DNA of 64,000 bases from Nocardiopsis flavescens (lineage in GTDB: Bacteria; Actinomycetota; Actinomycetes; Streptosporangiales; Streptosporangiaceae): assembly GCF_900141985.1 (NCBI RefSeq), contig NZ_FQZK01000012.1, positions 124,001 through 188,000 on the forward strand. The letters are read 5' to 3'. The number at the start of each line of letters is the position of its first letter. Positions within the stretch are counted from its first letter, which is position 1. Both the position numbers and the translations under genes were made by a program. The notes below the pieces were generated by a model, which was not told the origin of the DNA, did not search any database, and saw nothing but the letters and a program-made list of their open reading frames with translations. Shown here piece after piece: positions 36,051 through 44,149 of the stretch.

Positions 36051-38252
36051 GTGCCCGAGCAGCCGGGAACACCGCCCGCCCCCGCCGACCCCGTGGCCCC
36101 CGACGTGCCGACCGTCCGGCTGGCCGCGGCCGGGACCGCGCTGGTCGTGGGCGTGCCCGAGTCCGGACCGCCGTACGTGCTGCACTGGGGCGCCGACCTG
36201 CCCGACGCGCTGGGGCTGGCCGCGCTGTCCGCTCCCGCCGTCCCGCACAACACCGTCGACACCGCGTTCCCGCTGTCCCTGCTTCCCGGCCAGGGGGAGG
36301 GGTGGTCGGGGCACCCCGGGCTGTCGGGCCACCGCGAGGGCCGCGCCGCCCACCCCCGCTGGCGGGTCCGCGAGGTCGTCGTCGACCCGCTGCCGGACGC
36401 CCCCGCGGGGACCGGCGGGGTGCTGGTGTTCACCGCCCACGCGCCGGACGCGGGCCTGGAGCTGCGCGCCGAGCTGCGGATGGAGGCGGACGGGCTGCTC
36501 CGGACGCGCCTGGAGGTGACGAACACCGGTGCGGACGTGTGGACCCCGGCCGCCCTCCACGTGTTCCTGCCGCTGCCCCGGGAGGCGGGGGAGGTGCTCG
36601 ACCCCACCGGGCGGTGGTGCCGCGAACGCGCGCCCCAGCGCCGGGAGTTCGCCCAGGGGACCCTGCTGCGCGCCTCCCGGCGCGGGCGCACCGGCCACGA
36701 CGCCCCGCTGTTCCTGGTGGCCGGGACCCCCGGTTTCGGCTTCCGCCGGGGCGAGGTGTGGGGCGTGCACGTCGCCTGGAGCGGCGACCACGTCCACCTG
36801 GCCGAGCGCCTGCCGGAGGGGGCGGGGCAGGCCGACGCCGTGCTCGGCGGCGGCGAGCTGCTCCACCCCGGCGAGGTGCGGCTGGCACCGGGGGAGTCGT
36901 ACTCCACGCCCTGGGTCTGCTTCTCCTGGTCGGACCGGGGACTGGACGGGATGTCGGCGCGCGTGCACCGCTGGCTGCGCGCCCGCCCCCACCACCCGTC
37001 GGCGCCGCGCCCGGTGGTGCTCAACACCTGGGAGGCGGTCTACTTCGACCACGACCTCGACAAGCTGAAGCGGCTCGCCGACACCGCCGCCCGCGTCGGG
37101 GTGGAGCGCTTCGTGCTCGACGACGGGTGGTTCCGCGGACGCCGCGACGACACCGCCGGGCTGGGCGACTGGACCGTGGACACCGGGGTGTGGCCGGACG
37201 GGCTGCACCCGCTGTTCGACCACGTACGCGCGCTGGGCATGCAGACGGGGCTCTGGGTGGAGCCGGAGATGGTCAACCCCGACTCCGACCTGTTCCGGGA
37301 GCACCCCGACTGGATCCTGGGGCCCGCGGACCACGCACCGCCCACCGGGCGCGGCCAGCACGTCCTGGACCTGGGCCGCCCCGAGGCCGCCGCGTACCTG
37401 CTGGAGCGGCTGGACGCGCTGGTCGCCGAGTACCGGCCGGACCACCTCAAGTGGGACCACAACCGGGACCTGCTGGAGGCCGTGCACGGGCCGACCGGCG
37501 GCGCGGGCGTGCACCGCCAGACCGCCGCCGCGTACGCGCTGCTGGACCGGCTGCGTGCCCGCCACCCCGGCCTGGAGATCGAGTCGTGCTCCTCCGGCGG
37601 GGCCCGGGTGGACCTGGGCGTGCTGGAGCGCACCGACCGGGTGTGGGCCTCCGACGTCAACGACCCGCTGGAGCGGCTGGCGGTCCAGCGCTGGACCGGG
37701 CTGCTGCTCCCCCCGGAGCTGGTCGGCGGGCACGTGGGCGGGCCGGTGTCGCACACCACCGGCCGCGTCACCGACCTGGCCACGCGCTGCCTCACCGCGC
37801 TCCTGGGCCACCCCGGCATCGAGTGGGACATCACCGGCTGCACGGAGGAGGAGCTGGACGCCCTCGCCCGCTGGACCGCCCTGTACCGGGAGCTGCGGCC
37901 GCTGCTGCACTCGGGCGACCTCGTCCGCGCCGACGACCCCGACCCCGCGGAGCAGCTCGACGGCGTCGTCGCCCGCGACGGGAGGGAGGCCGTCTACCGC
38001 TACGCCCGCCCGGTCTCCTCGGTCCGCACCCACCCGGGCCGGGTCCGCCTGCCGGGGCTGCGCCCGGACCTGCGCTACCGGCTGCGGCTGCGCGAGGAGG
38101 CGGGGGCGCCCGCCGCCGTGCAGCGCGCCGCACCGGGGTGGACTGCCCGCGGCGGGGCGGTCGCCTCCGGGAGGGTCCTGGAGCACTCCGGGGTGCACCT
38201 GCCCAACCTCTCCCCGGGCGGGGCGCTCCTGCTGCACCTCACCCCCGCCTGA
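36051..38252 (+). CDS. GH36 alpha-galactosidase
   Basis: 733 residues from the GTG at 36051, chosen because GGAGGA lies just upstream; earlier in-frame starts lack a ribosome site. There is no signal peptide, so the enzyme is cytosolic. The N-terminal beta-sandwich is followed by a (beta/alpha)8 barrel with VVLNTWEAVYFDHD, VLDDGWFRGRRDD, the nucleophile Asp469 in LKWDHNRD and the acid/base Asp535 in ASDVNDPLER. It hydrolyses alpha-galactosides such as melibiose or raffinose, feeding galactose to galK-galT-galE on the other strand. Confidence 0.94.
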   Translation: MPEQPGTPPAPADPVAPDVPTVRLAAAGTALVVGVPESGPPYVLHWGADLPDALGLAALSAPAVPHNTVDTAFPLSLLPGQGEGWSGHPGLSGHREGRAAHPRWRVREVVVDPLPDAPAGTGGVLVFTAHAPDAGLELRAELRMEADGLLRTRLEVTNTGADVWTPAALHVFLPLPREAGEVLDPTGRWCRERAPQRREFAQGTLLRASRRGRTGHDAPLFLVAGTPGFGFRRGEVWGVHVAWSGDHVHLAERLPEGAGQADAVLGGGELLHPGEVRLAPGESYSTPWVCFSWSDRGLDGMSARVHRWLRARPHHPSAPRPVVLNTWEAVYFDHDLDKLKRLADTAARVGVERFVLDDGWFRGRRDDTAGLGDWTVDTGVWPDGLHPLFDHVRALGMQTGLWVEPEMVNPDSDLFREHPDWILGPADHAPPTGRGQHVLDLGRPEAAAYLLERLDALVAEYRPDHLKWDHNRDLLEAVHGPTGGAGVHRQTAAAYALLDRLRARHPGLEIESCSSGGARVDLGVLERTDRVWASDVNDPLERLAVQRWTGLLLPPELVGGHVGGPVSHTTGRVTDLATRCLTALLGHPGIEWDITGCTEEELDALARWTALYRELRPLLHSGDLVRADDPDPAEQLDGVVARDGREAVYRYARPVSSVRTHPGRVRLPGLRPDLRYRLRLREEAGAPAAVQRAAPGWTARGGAVASGRVLEHSGVHLPNLSPGGALLLHLTPA

Positions 38253-38628
38253 CCGGCCCGCGGTGCCGGGCGGGCGGGCCCTGCCGGACCCTGCCCGCAC
38301 CGTGCCGGGCCCGGGGCGCGCCCGTCGCCGGACGGCGCGGGTCCGTTCCCGTTCGCGCCGCCGCGGGTCGCGGACCGGGCCCGTGTCCGGGCGCCCGCAC
38401 GGTGTCGGGGTTCGGTGGTCTGTCCGCCCTCGGGCGGTGCGGGGCCGCCCCGCTCCTGTTCCCGGGGTGCCGGGGGCCGTGTCCGGGCGCCCGCACTTAC
38501 CGGGGTCCGGTGGTCTGTCCGCCTTCGGTCGGCGCGTTCCGCCCCCGCCCCGGGGCGCGGGGGTGCGCCTCCGGCCCGGGGCGCCGCGGACGGCCCGCCC
38601 GCTCCCGCGGGCGGGGCCGTCCCGCCGG
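38253..38628. other. Gene-free GC-rich stretch with a duplicated segment
   Basis: About 375 bases between the convergent alpha-galactosidase and kinase genes. It consists of GC-rich inverted repeats and an imperfect direct repeat about 96 bases apart (units at 38383-38437 and 38479-38532). Both units start with GTGTCCGGGCGCCCGCAC, itself nearly palindromic, and both continue into GGTGGTCTGTCCGCC. No coding bias is seen. Confidence 0.55.
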
Positions 38629-39426
38629 TCAGCGCGGGGAGCGGGTGGTGACCGAGGCGAAGGGCGCGTGCGTGGTCAGCCGCTCCTCGATGCCCCGGCG
38701 CACCATCGCCTTGGCGGTGGCGACGGCCTCGCCCACCCCGGCCCCCTTGGCCAGCTCCGCCGTGATCGCGGCGGCGAAGGTGCAGCCCGCGCCGCTCACC
38801 CGCTCCTCGCCGATCTTGGGGGCGCGCAGCACGGTCACCTCCTCGCCGTCGAAGTGCACGTCCACGGCGTCCGGGCCGGGCAGCTCCACCCCGCCCTTGG
38901 CGACCACGTGCGTGGGCCCCAGGTCGTGGATGCGCCGCGCCGCCTCGACGAGGTCGTCGACGGTGTCGATGGACTCCATGCCCGCCAGCGTCATCGCCTC
39001 GAAGTGGTTGGGCGTGATCACCGTCGCCAGCGGCAGCACCTTCTCCGTGAGCGCCTTGTCGGTGTCCAGCGCCGCGCCCGGCTCCTGGCCCTTGCAGATC
39101 AGCACCGGGTCCAGCACCACGTGCCGCCACTCGTGGGCGCGCAGCCCCTCGGCGACCACGTCGATGGTGTCGGGGGTGCCGAGCATCCCGATCTTCACGA
39201 CGTCCAGGTCGTGGCAGGCCGTGGCCGCCTCGATCTGGTCGGCGATGACCTGCGGGGCGACGGGCACGAACCGGTGCCCCCACCCGTTGGCCGGGTCGAA
39301 GGAGACGATGCAGGTGATCGTCCCCATCCCGTAGACGCCCAGCTCCTGGAACGCCTTCAGGTCGGCCTGGATCCCGGCGCCACCCGTGGCCTCCGAGCCC
39401 GCGATCACATACGCGCGATCGGTCAT
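38629..39426 (-). CDS. pdxK: Pyridoxine/pyridoxal kinase (ThiD-like PdxK)
   Basis: 265 residues from the ATG ending at 39426, with AGGGGG upstream; a longer frame to 39546 was rejected for lack of a ribosome site. The ribokinase-type motif AGSEATGGAGIQADLKAF opens the protein, and ERVSGAGCTFAAAITAEL is the anion-hole motif. The segments CIVSFDPANGWGHRFVPV and VLDPVLICKG resemble Bacillus PdxK more than true ThiD. It probably phosphorylates B6 vitamers; HMP kinase activity cannot be excluded. Confidence 0.85.
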   Translation of the reverse strand: MTDRAYVIAGSEATGGAGIQADLKAFQELGVYGMGTITCIVSFDPANGWGHRFVPVAPQVIADQIEAATACHDLDVVKIGMLGTPDTIDVVAEGLRAHEWRHVVLDPVLICKGQEPGAALDTDKALTEKVLPLATVITPNHFEAMTLAGMESIDTVDDLVEAARRIHDLGPTHVVAKGGVELPGPDAVDVHFDGEEVTVLRAPKIGEERVSGAGCTFAAAITAELAKGAGVGEAVATAKAMVRRGIEERLTTHAPFASVTTRSPR

Positions 39427-39579
39427 CGGGCAACCCCCTCGTGTTCGTTGTGCTCTGGTCGGTGCCTGGAACCCCCGGGAAGGCGGGACGATTCCGCGGC
39501 CCCTGACAATTCCACCACAAAGCGCAGGTAAGAGGGCGTTGTCCACAGGCCGGGCCCCGAGGGGGCCGCCCGGTTCCGC

Positions 39580-40833
39580 TCAGAGGTCGGCCATCAGGTC
39601 GTCGGACACGGCGTAACCGCTGTCGTAGGCGCCGTCCACGGTGTTCTCCCCCGTGACCGCCTCCCCGGCGAAGAACAGGGTCCGGTCCACCGGCGCGGCC
39701 AGCGCCGCGGGCGCGTCGTGCGCCCCCGGCGGGACGTGCAGGTACGCGCCCCGGCTGTACCCGTCCGCCGCCCAGTCGTGGGTGATCCGCCCCGCCGGCT
39801 CCGGCACCGGGCCGCCCACCGCCCCCGCCAGCACGCGCAGGCCCTCCGCGAACCGGTCGCCGGGGTCCCGGGCCAGCAGGTCGCGCGCCCGCTCCCCGGC
39901 GGCCCACACCGACACCGTCTCCGGCGAGCGGGACACGCTCCAGGCCATGGCGCCGTCCGCCTCCAGGGTGTCCCGGCCGGCGGGCAGCACCGGCCGGTCG
40001 AACCGGTACACCAGCTTGACCGCGTCGGTCGCCTCCAGCGCCGCCACCGCCGCGCGGTGCCCGGCGGGCAACGCGGGCTCGAACCGCACCGCCCCCGACC
40101 GCAGCACCCCCACGGGCAGCGCCAGCACGCAGCGGCGGGCCCGCACCGGCCGACCCCGGCCGGCCACCCCGACCTCCACCCCGGACGGCCCGCGCCGCAC
40201 CAGCCGCACCGGGCTGCGCAGCGCGACCGCCGGACCCGCCGCCAGCGGCGCCAGCAGGCGGTCGTACCCGTCCGGCACCCGGAAGTCCTCCCGCGGCGCG
40301 CTCCACCAGTCGAACACCCCCGCGCCGTGCATCCACCGGGCGCTCCACCGCTCCAGGGGCTCCCCGTCGACATGCACCGGCGGCCACCGCGACTCCGGCA
40401 CCCCCAGCCTGCGCAGGTAGGAGGCGGCGTCCTCGTCCGCCCGCGGGGCCCGGGGCAGGTCCAGGGGCGGCGGCTCCGACCGGTCCGACCGCATCCGCGC
40501 GGTCCGCGCCCCGGTCTCGGACACCAGCTCCCAGGTGGAGGCGTCCGTCCCGTGGATCAGCCCGGCGCCCAGCTCCACCGGCACCGGGCCCAGGGTGCGG
40601 TCGGTGAACACCTGGCCGCCCACTCGGTCCCGGGCCTCCAGCACCACCACCCGCAGGCCGTGGTCGTACAGGTTGCGGGCGGCGGCCAGCCCCGCGGGAC
40701 CCGCCCCGACCACCGCCACGTCCCATTCGGGGGGCCGTGCGGGGGACGACGCGGTGGCGGCCAGCAGGGCGCCGCCGCCCAGCGCCAGGAAGGCGCGGCG
40801 GCTCCGGCCGGGGCTGCGGGGGGCGGAGGGCAT
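39580..40833 (-). CDS. Flavin-containing amine oxidase, Tat-exported
   Basis: 417 residues with a twin-arginine signal (RSRRAFLALGGGALLAATA). FAD is bound by DVAVVGAGPAGLAAARNLYDHG and the following VVVLEARDRVGGQVFTDRTL. The C-terminal FAD motif is RTLFFAGEAVTGENTVDGAYDSG. The fold is that of monoamine/polyamine oxidases, though the active-site Lys and aromatic cage cannot be assigned by eye. It is secreted folded with its cofactor. Divergent from an uncharacterised gene. Confidence 0.87.
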   Translation of the reverse strand: MPSAPRSPGRSRRAFLALGGGALLAATASSPARPPEWDVAVVGAGPAGLAAARNLYDHGLRVVVLEARDRVGGQVFTDRTLGPVPVELGAGLIHGTDASTWELVSETGARTARMRSDRSEPPPLDLPRAPRADEDAASYLRRLGVPESRWPPVHVDGEPLERWSARWMHGAGVFDWWSAPREDFRVPDGYDRLLAPLAAGPAVALRSPVRLVRRGPSGVEVGVAGRGRPVRARRCVLALPVGVLRSGAVRFEPALPAGHRAAVAALEATDAVKLVYRFDRPVLPAGRDTLEADGAMAWSVSRSPETVSVWAAGERARDLLARDPGDRFAEGLRVLAGAVGGPVPEPAGRITHDWAADGYSRGAYLHVPPGAHDAPAALAAPVDRTLFFAGEAVTGENTVDGAYDSGYAVSDDLMADL

Positions 40834-40959
40834 ACCGGTAATGAGAGCACGCGCGCCGGTCCGCGCGCACGGCCGCGGCGGGGTACGGTCCTCGGAGCGT
40901 CCGGGCCGGAGCGCCCCGGCCGCCCGAACCACACCGGTCATCGAGGAGTCACACAGCGC

Positions 40960-42126
40960 ATGTCCGACACACAGGTTCCCGACGGTCCCCGTCCCGATCT
41001 GGTCGCCCTGATCGTGGACGAGTTCGCCCGCGCGGAGATCTCCGCGGAGCGCCGCTCGTCCACGGAGGTCCTGGTCGGCCTCCCGCAGGGCGAACCCTTC
41101 CTCAACGACTACGCCGACGCGGTCCGGAGCGCCCGCGAGTACCCCGACGAGCAGTACCCCGAGCTGGCCGCGCAGGTCGTCCTCGCCCTGATGCGGGGCC
41201 TGCGCGAACGCGGCGTCCCGCTGGGCACCCACTACCCGCCCCGCACCTCCGACCACGCCCGCGGCGCGCTCCTGGCGGTGCTCGACCGGCTGGGCGTGCG
41301 CGCCCGGTTCGCGTTCCCGGACCTGCTGGAGGCGGAGACCGCGCAGGGGTGGATCCGCACCGACGTGAGCCGGTACCTGGAGGGCCTGGACGACGCCTCC
41401 GCCGACGCGGCCTTCGAGCGCGCGGGCCCCTACGCCCAGGACCTCGCCGACCGGATCCGGCGGATCGCCCCGCAGGACGCGTCCTCCGCCGACCGGCTGC
41501 GCACCCGGGTCTACCCGGAGGGCGCGCTCGACCAGGAGGTCTGGGACACCCTCGTGTACCGCGGGTTCGCCGAGGGGCTGCGCGAGGCGGTGGTCGTCGA
41601 CACGGCCGAGACCGTGCAGCCGCTGAGCCGCTCCGCGCTGGAGCCGATGGGCCTGGACGAGGAGGAGGCCTTCGCGCGGGCGGTCGCCGCCGCGGTCGCC
41701 GAGGACGTGGAGGCGAGCGGGGTCGAGCTGGGCGGGGCGGCGATCATCCACATCGGCGGGGCCCACCCCTACACCGCCGCGCAGGCCCACGTGCTGTCCC
41801 GCTTCCTGGACGGCGCTCCGCACGGGGCGCTGGTGGCGTTCCCGGTGCGGGAGGTGGTGCTGGTGCACCCGCTCGGCAAGGGGCACCCGATCATGGCGAT
41901 GGAGCGCCTCCAGGAGCTGGCCGAGCGCTTCGTCGCGGACGCGGACAAGCCGATCGACGCCCGGCTGTTCTGGTGGCACCCGGACTCGGCGGACCGCGCC
42001 GAGTCCGACGTGCCCGACCTGCGCCGGGTGGGGGTGAAGGTCGACCACGAGGAGCAGTCCGTGGCCCTGTACACGTCCGACGACGAGTTCGGCCCGCTGC
42101 TGAACCGCCTGATGGACCAGGGCTGA
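40960..42126 (+). CDS. Uncharacterised 388-residue cytosolic protein
   Basis: I do not recognise this family with confidence. It is soluble, with no signal peptide or membrane helix, and shows no nucleotide motif. The C-terminal part (about 245-388) with GALVAFPVREVVLVHPLGKGHP resembles DUF1444/YtpQ-like proteins in its strand pattern. The N-terminal half is helical and acidic. The ATG at 40960 has GAGGAG upstream at a somewhat long spacing. A hairpin follows the gene. Confidence 0.7.
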   Translation: MSDTQVPDGPRPDLVALIVDEFARAEISAERRSSTEVLVGLPQGEPFLNDYADAVRSAREYPDEQYPELAAQVVLALMRGLRERGVPLGTHYPPRTSDHARGALLAVLDRLGVRARFAFPDLLEAETAQGWIRTDVSRYLEGLDDASADAAFERAGPYAQDLADRIRRIAPQDASSADRLRTRVYPEGALDQEVWDTLVYRGFAEGLREAVVVDTAETVQPLSRSALEPMGLDEEEAFARAVAAAVAEDVEASGVELGGAAIIHIGGAHPYTAAQAHVLSRFLDGAPHGALVAFPVREVVLVHPLGKGHPIMAMERLQELAERFVADADKPIDARLFWWHPDSADRAESDVPDLRRVGVKVDHEEQSVALYTSDDEFGPLLNRLMDQG

Positions 42127-42131
42127 CGCGG

Positions 42132-42163
42132 CGCGCCCCCGGGCCCGCGCCCCCGGGGGCGCG
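42132..42163. terminator. Hairpin after the uncharacterised gene
   Basis: CGCGCCCCCGGG and CCCGGGGGCGCG arms around an eight-base loop, five bases beyond the stop codon. Confidence 0.7.
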
Positions 42164-42190
42164 GCGGTCCGGGCCGCGGCCGCCTCTTGC

Positions 42191-42221
42191 CAGATAAAAA
42201 TATTTCCGTATTATTTTTTTC
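42191..42221 (+). promoter_or_regulatory. AT-rich promoter island before tetR
   Basis: CAGATAAAAATATTTCCG and TATTATTTTTTTC directly precede the ATG. It is one of very few AT-only runs in the window. The partly symmetrical AAATATTT-like blocks may serve as the TetR operator, but no space remains for a Shine-Dalgarno site, so the mRNA may be leaderless. Confidence 0.45.
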
Positions 42222-42848
42222 ATGGCACGAACCGCGGACCACGAACGGCGGCGGCGACAGGTCGCCGAGGCGCTCATGGAGGTGGTGGGGGAGAAGGGCC
42301 TGGCCCGGACCACCCTCGCCGACGTCGCCGACCGCGCAGGCGTCTCCGTCGGCCTGGTGCAGCGCTACTTCCGGTCCAAGGCGCAGCTGCTGCGGTTCGG
42401 CGTGGAGCACATGTACCACCGGGCCGAGCAGCGGCTGGAGGAGGTCTCCGACGGCCCGGAGCCGCCCGCCTCGGTGCGCGACTGGTTCGACCGCGCCTGC
42501 GAGACCCTGCTGCCCCTGGACGACGAGCGCGTCCGCGAGCTCACCGTCTGGCTGGAGTTCCTCCCGGCGGCGCTGGCCGACCCCGAGATGCTCCGGATGC
42601 ACAGGGACACCACGCGCACCCTCGTGGACGCCCTCGCCGGGGCCCTGGAACTCGCCGCCCGCGAGGGCGAGATCCCCCCGGACCGGGACCCCCGCGCCGA
42701 GGCGCTCGCCCTGGTCGCCTGCGTCGACGGGCTGACCCTGCACCACCTGGTCACCGCCGGGCCCTTCACCGCCGAGGCGGTCCGCACCGCCCTCACCGCC
42801 CACCTCGACCGGCTCTTCTCGGCCCCCGGGAGCCCCCGTACCCGCTGA
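42222..42848 (+). CDS. TetR family regulator (BetI/AcrR-like)
   Basis: 208 residues. HTH: LARTTLADVADRAGVSVGLVQRYFRSKAQLLRFG. The C-terminal domain carries the WLEFLPAALADPEMLRMHR pattern of the TetR_C_6 (BetI-like) group. It ends 23 bases before the DUF418 gene on the same strand, so it probably autoregulates an operon that includes that membrane protein. Confidence 0.9.
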   Translation: MARTADHERRRRQVAEALMEVVGEKGLARTTLADVADRAGVSVGLVQRYFRSKAQLLRFGVEHMYHRAEQRLEEVSDGPEPPASVRDWFDRACETLLPLDDERVRELTVWLEFLPAALADPEMLRMHRDTTRTLVDALAGALELAAREGEIPPDRDPRAEALALVACVDGLTLHHLVTAGPFTAEAVRTALTAHLDRLFSAPGSPRTR

Positions 42849-42871
42849 CCCCCGCCACGGAGGCGACGACC

Positions 42872-44107
42872 ATGACCGGCCACCCCGACCAGACCCGACC
42901 ATCCGCCCCCGAGGCCCCGCCCCCGGCCCCGTCGCGCCGCCTCCCCCTGCTCGACGTCCTGCGCGGCGTCGCGATCCTGGGCACCCTCGCCACCAACGTG
43001 TGGCTGTTCTCCGCGCCCGGCGGCGAGGCGAACATGCTCTTCACCGCGGCGCTGAGCCCGCTGGACGCCGCGCTGGCGGACCCCTCGCCGGCCACCGTCG
43101 TCCAGGGGGTCCTGCTGCTGGCCTCCAACGGCAAGTTCCTGGCGCTGCTCACCCTCCTCTTCGGGGTCGGGCTGGCCATCCAGTTCCGGTCCGCGGCCGA
43201 GAGGGGCGACCGCTGGCCCGGCCCCTACAAGTGGCGGGCGCTGTTCCTGTTCACCGAGGGCCTGGTGCACTTCGCCCTCGTGTTCGCCGCCGACGTCCTC
43301 ATGGGCTACGCCGTGACCTCGCTCGCGGTGGCCTGGCTGCTCACCCGCTCCCGGCGGCTCCGGAACACCGTGATGTGGGCCTGCGCCGCCCTGCACCTGG
43401 CGCTGGTGGGGCTGCTCACCGCGGCGACGGCGCTCCCGGGCGGGCCCGGCGCGCAGGCGATGGACGGCGGGGTCCCGGCCGGGGTGGTGGACCTGTACGC
43501 GCACGGCTCCTACGCGGAGCAGGTCGCCTTCCGCCTGGACAACGCGCTCGCCCTGCGCGCGGAGCCGATCATCACGTTCGCGTTCATGGGCTTCATGTTC
43601 CTGCTGGGCGTGCGCCTCTTCCGGGCCGGGGCGTTCGCGGGGGACGGCACCGGGAGGCGGCTGCGCGCCCGCCTGCTCGCCTGGGGGCTGGGCGTCGGCG
43701 TCCCGCTCAACGTCGCCACCGCGCTGGGCGGGGCCGACCTGTTCTTCGTGGACCGCTACGTGGCCGCCCCCGTCGTCGCCCTGGGCCTGGTCGGCGCGGT
43801 CGGATGGCTGGTGGACCGGTCCGACCCGGCCGGGTGGGGGATCGTGTCGCTGTCCGGCCTGGGCCGGATGGCGATGACCGGCTACGTGGCGCAGAACCTC
43901 CTGTGCATGCTCGCCTGCTACGGCGTCGGCCTGGGCCTGGCCCACCGGCTGGCCGGGACCGGGCCGTGGTGGGTGATCGGCCTGTGGGCCGCGGTCTCCG
44001 CCCTGCTGCTGGCCGGGTCCGCGCTGTGGCTGCGCCGCTTCCGGCTCGGACCGCTGGAGGCCCTCCAGAAGGCCGTGCTGGGACGCCTGCCCGAGCGGGT
44101 CCGCTGA
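42872..44107 (+). CDS. DUF418-family membrane protein
   Basis: 411 residues with about ten hydrophobic segments. The N-terminus has RRLPLLDVLRGVAILGTLATNVW, the family's signature start, and the C-terminal DUF418 domain has LSGLGRMAMTGYVAQNLLCMLACYGVGLGLA. The family is structurally related to acyltransferase_3/heparan-acetyltransferase-type membrane proteins, and its function is unproven. It is co-directional with the tetR gene 23 bases upstream. Confidence 0.88.
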   Translation: MTGHPDQTRPSAPEAPPPAPSRRLPLLDVLRGVAILGTLATNVWLFSAPGGEANMLFTAALSPLDAALADPSPATVVQGVLLLASNGKFLALLTLLFGVGLAIQFRSAAERGDRWPGPYKWRALFLFTEGLVHFALVFAADVLMGYAVTSLAVAWLLTRSRRLRNTVMWACAALHLALVGLLTAATALPGGPGAQAMDGGVPAGVVDLYAHGSYAEQVAFRLDNALALRAEPIITFAFMGFMFLLGVRLFRAGAFAGDGTGRRLRARLLAWGLGVGVPLNVATALGGADLFFVDRYVAAPVVALGLVGAVGWLVDRSDPAGWGIVSLSGLGRMAMTGYVAQNLLCMLACYGVGLGLAHRLAGTGPWWVIGLWAAVSALLLAGSALWLRRFRLGPLEALQKAVLGRLPERVR

Positions 44108-44111
44108 CCGC

Positions 44112-44142
44112 GGGCCGGCGGCGCGCACCGCGCCGCCGGCCC
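44112..44142. terminator. Bidirectional hairpin between convergent genes
   Basis: Perfect 14-bp arms around a three-base loop between the DUF418 gene and the giant gene. Confidence 0.8.
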
Positions 44143-44149
44143 GGGCCGC

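Noticed and set aside
38253..38628. CRISPR array or integron-like repeats
   Set aside because: Only two imperfect copies, no regular spacers and no associated genes.
38075..40870. Leftward 931-codon frame covering the vitamin kinase and amine oxidase
   Set aside because: A shadow frame of low complexity; the two real genes in other frames have complete motifs.
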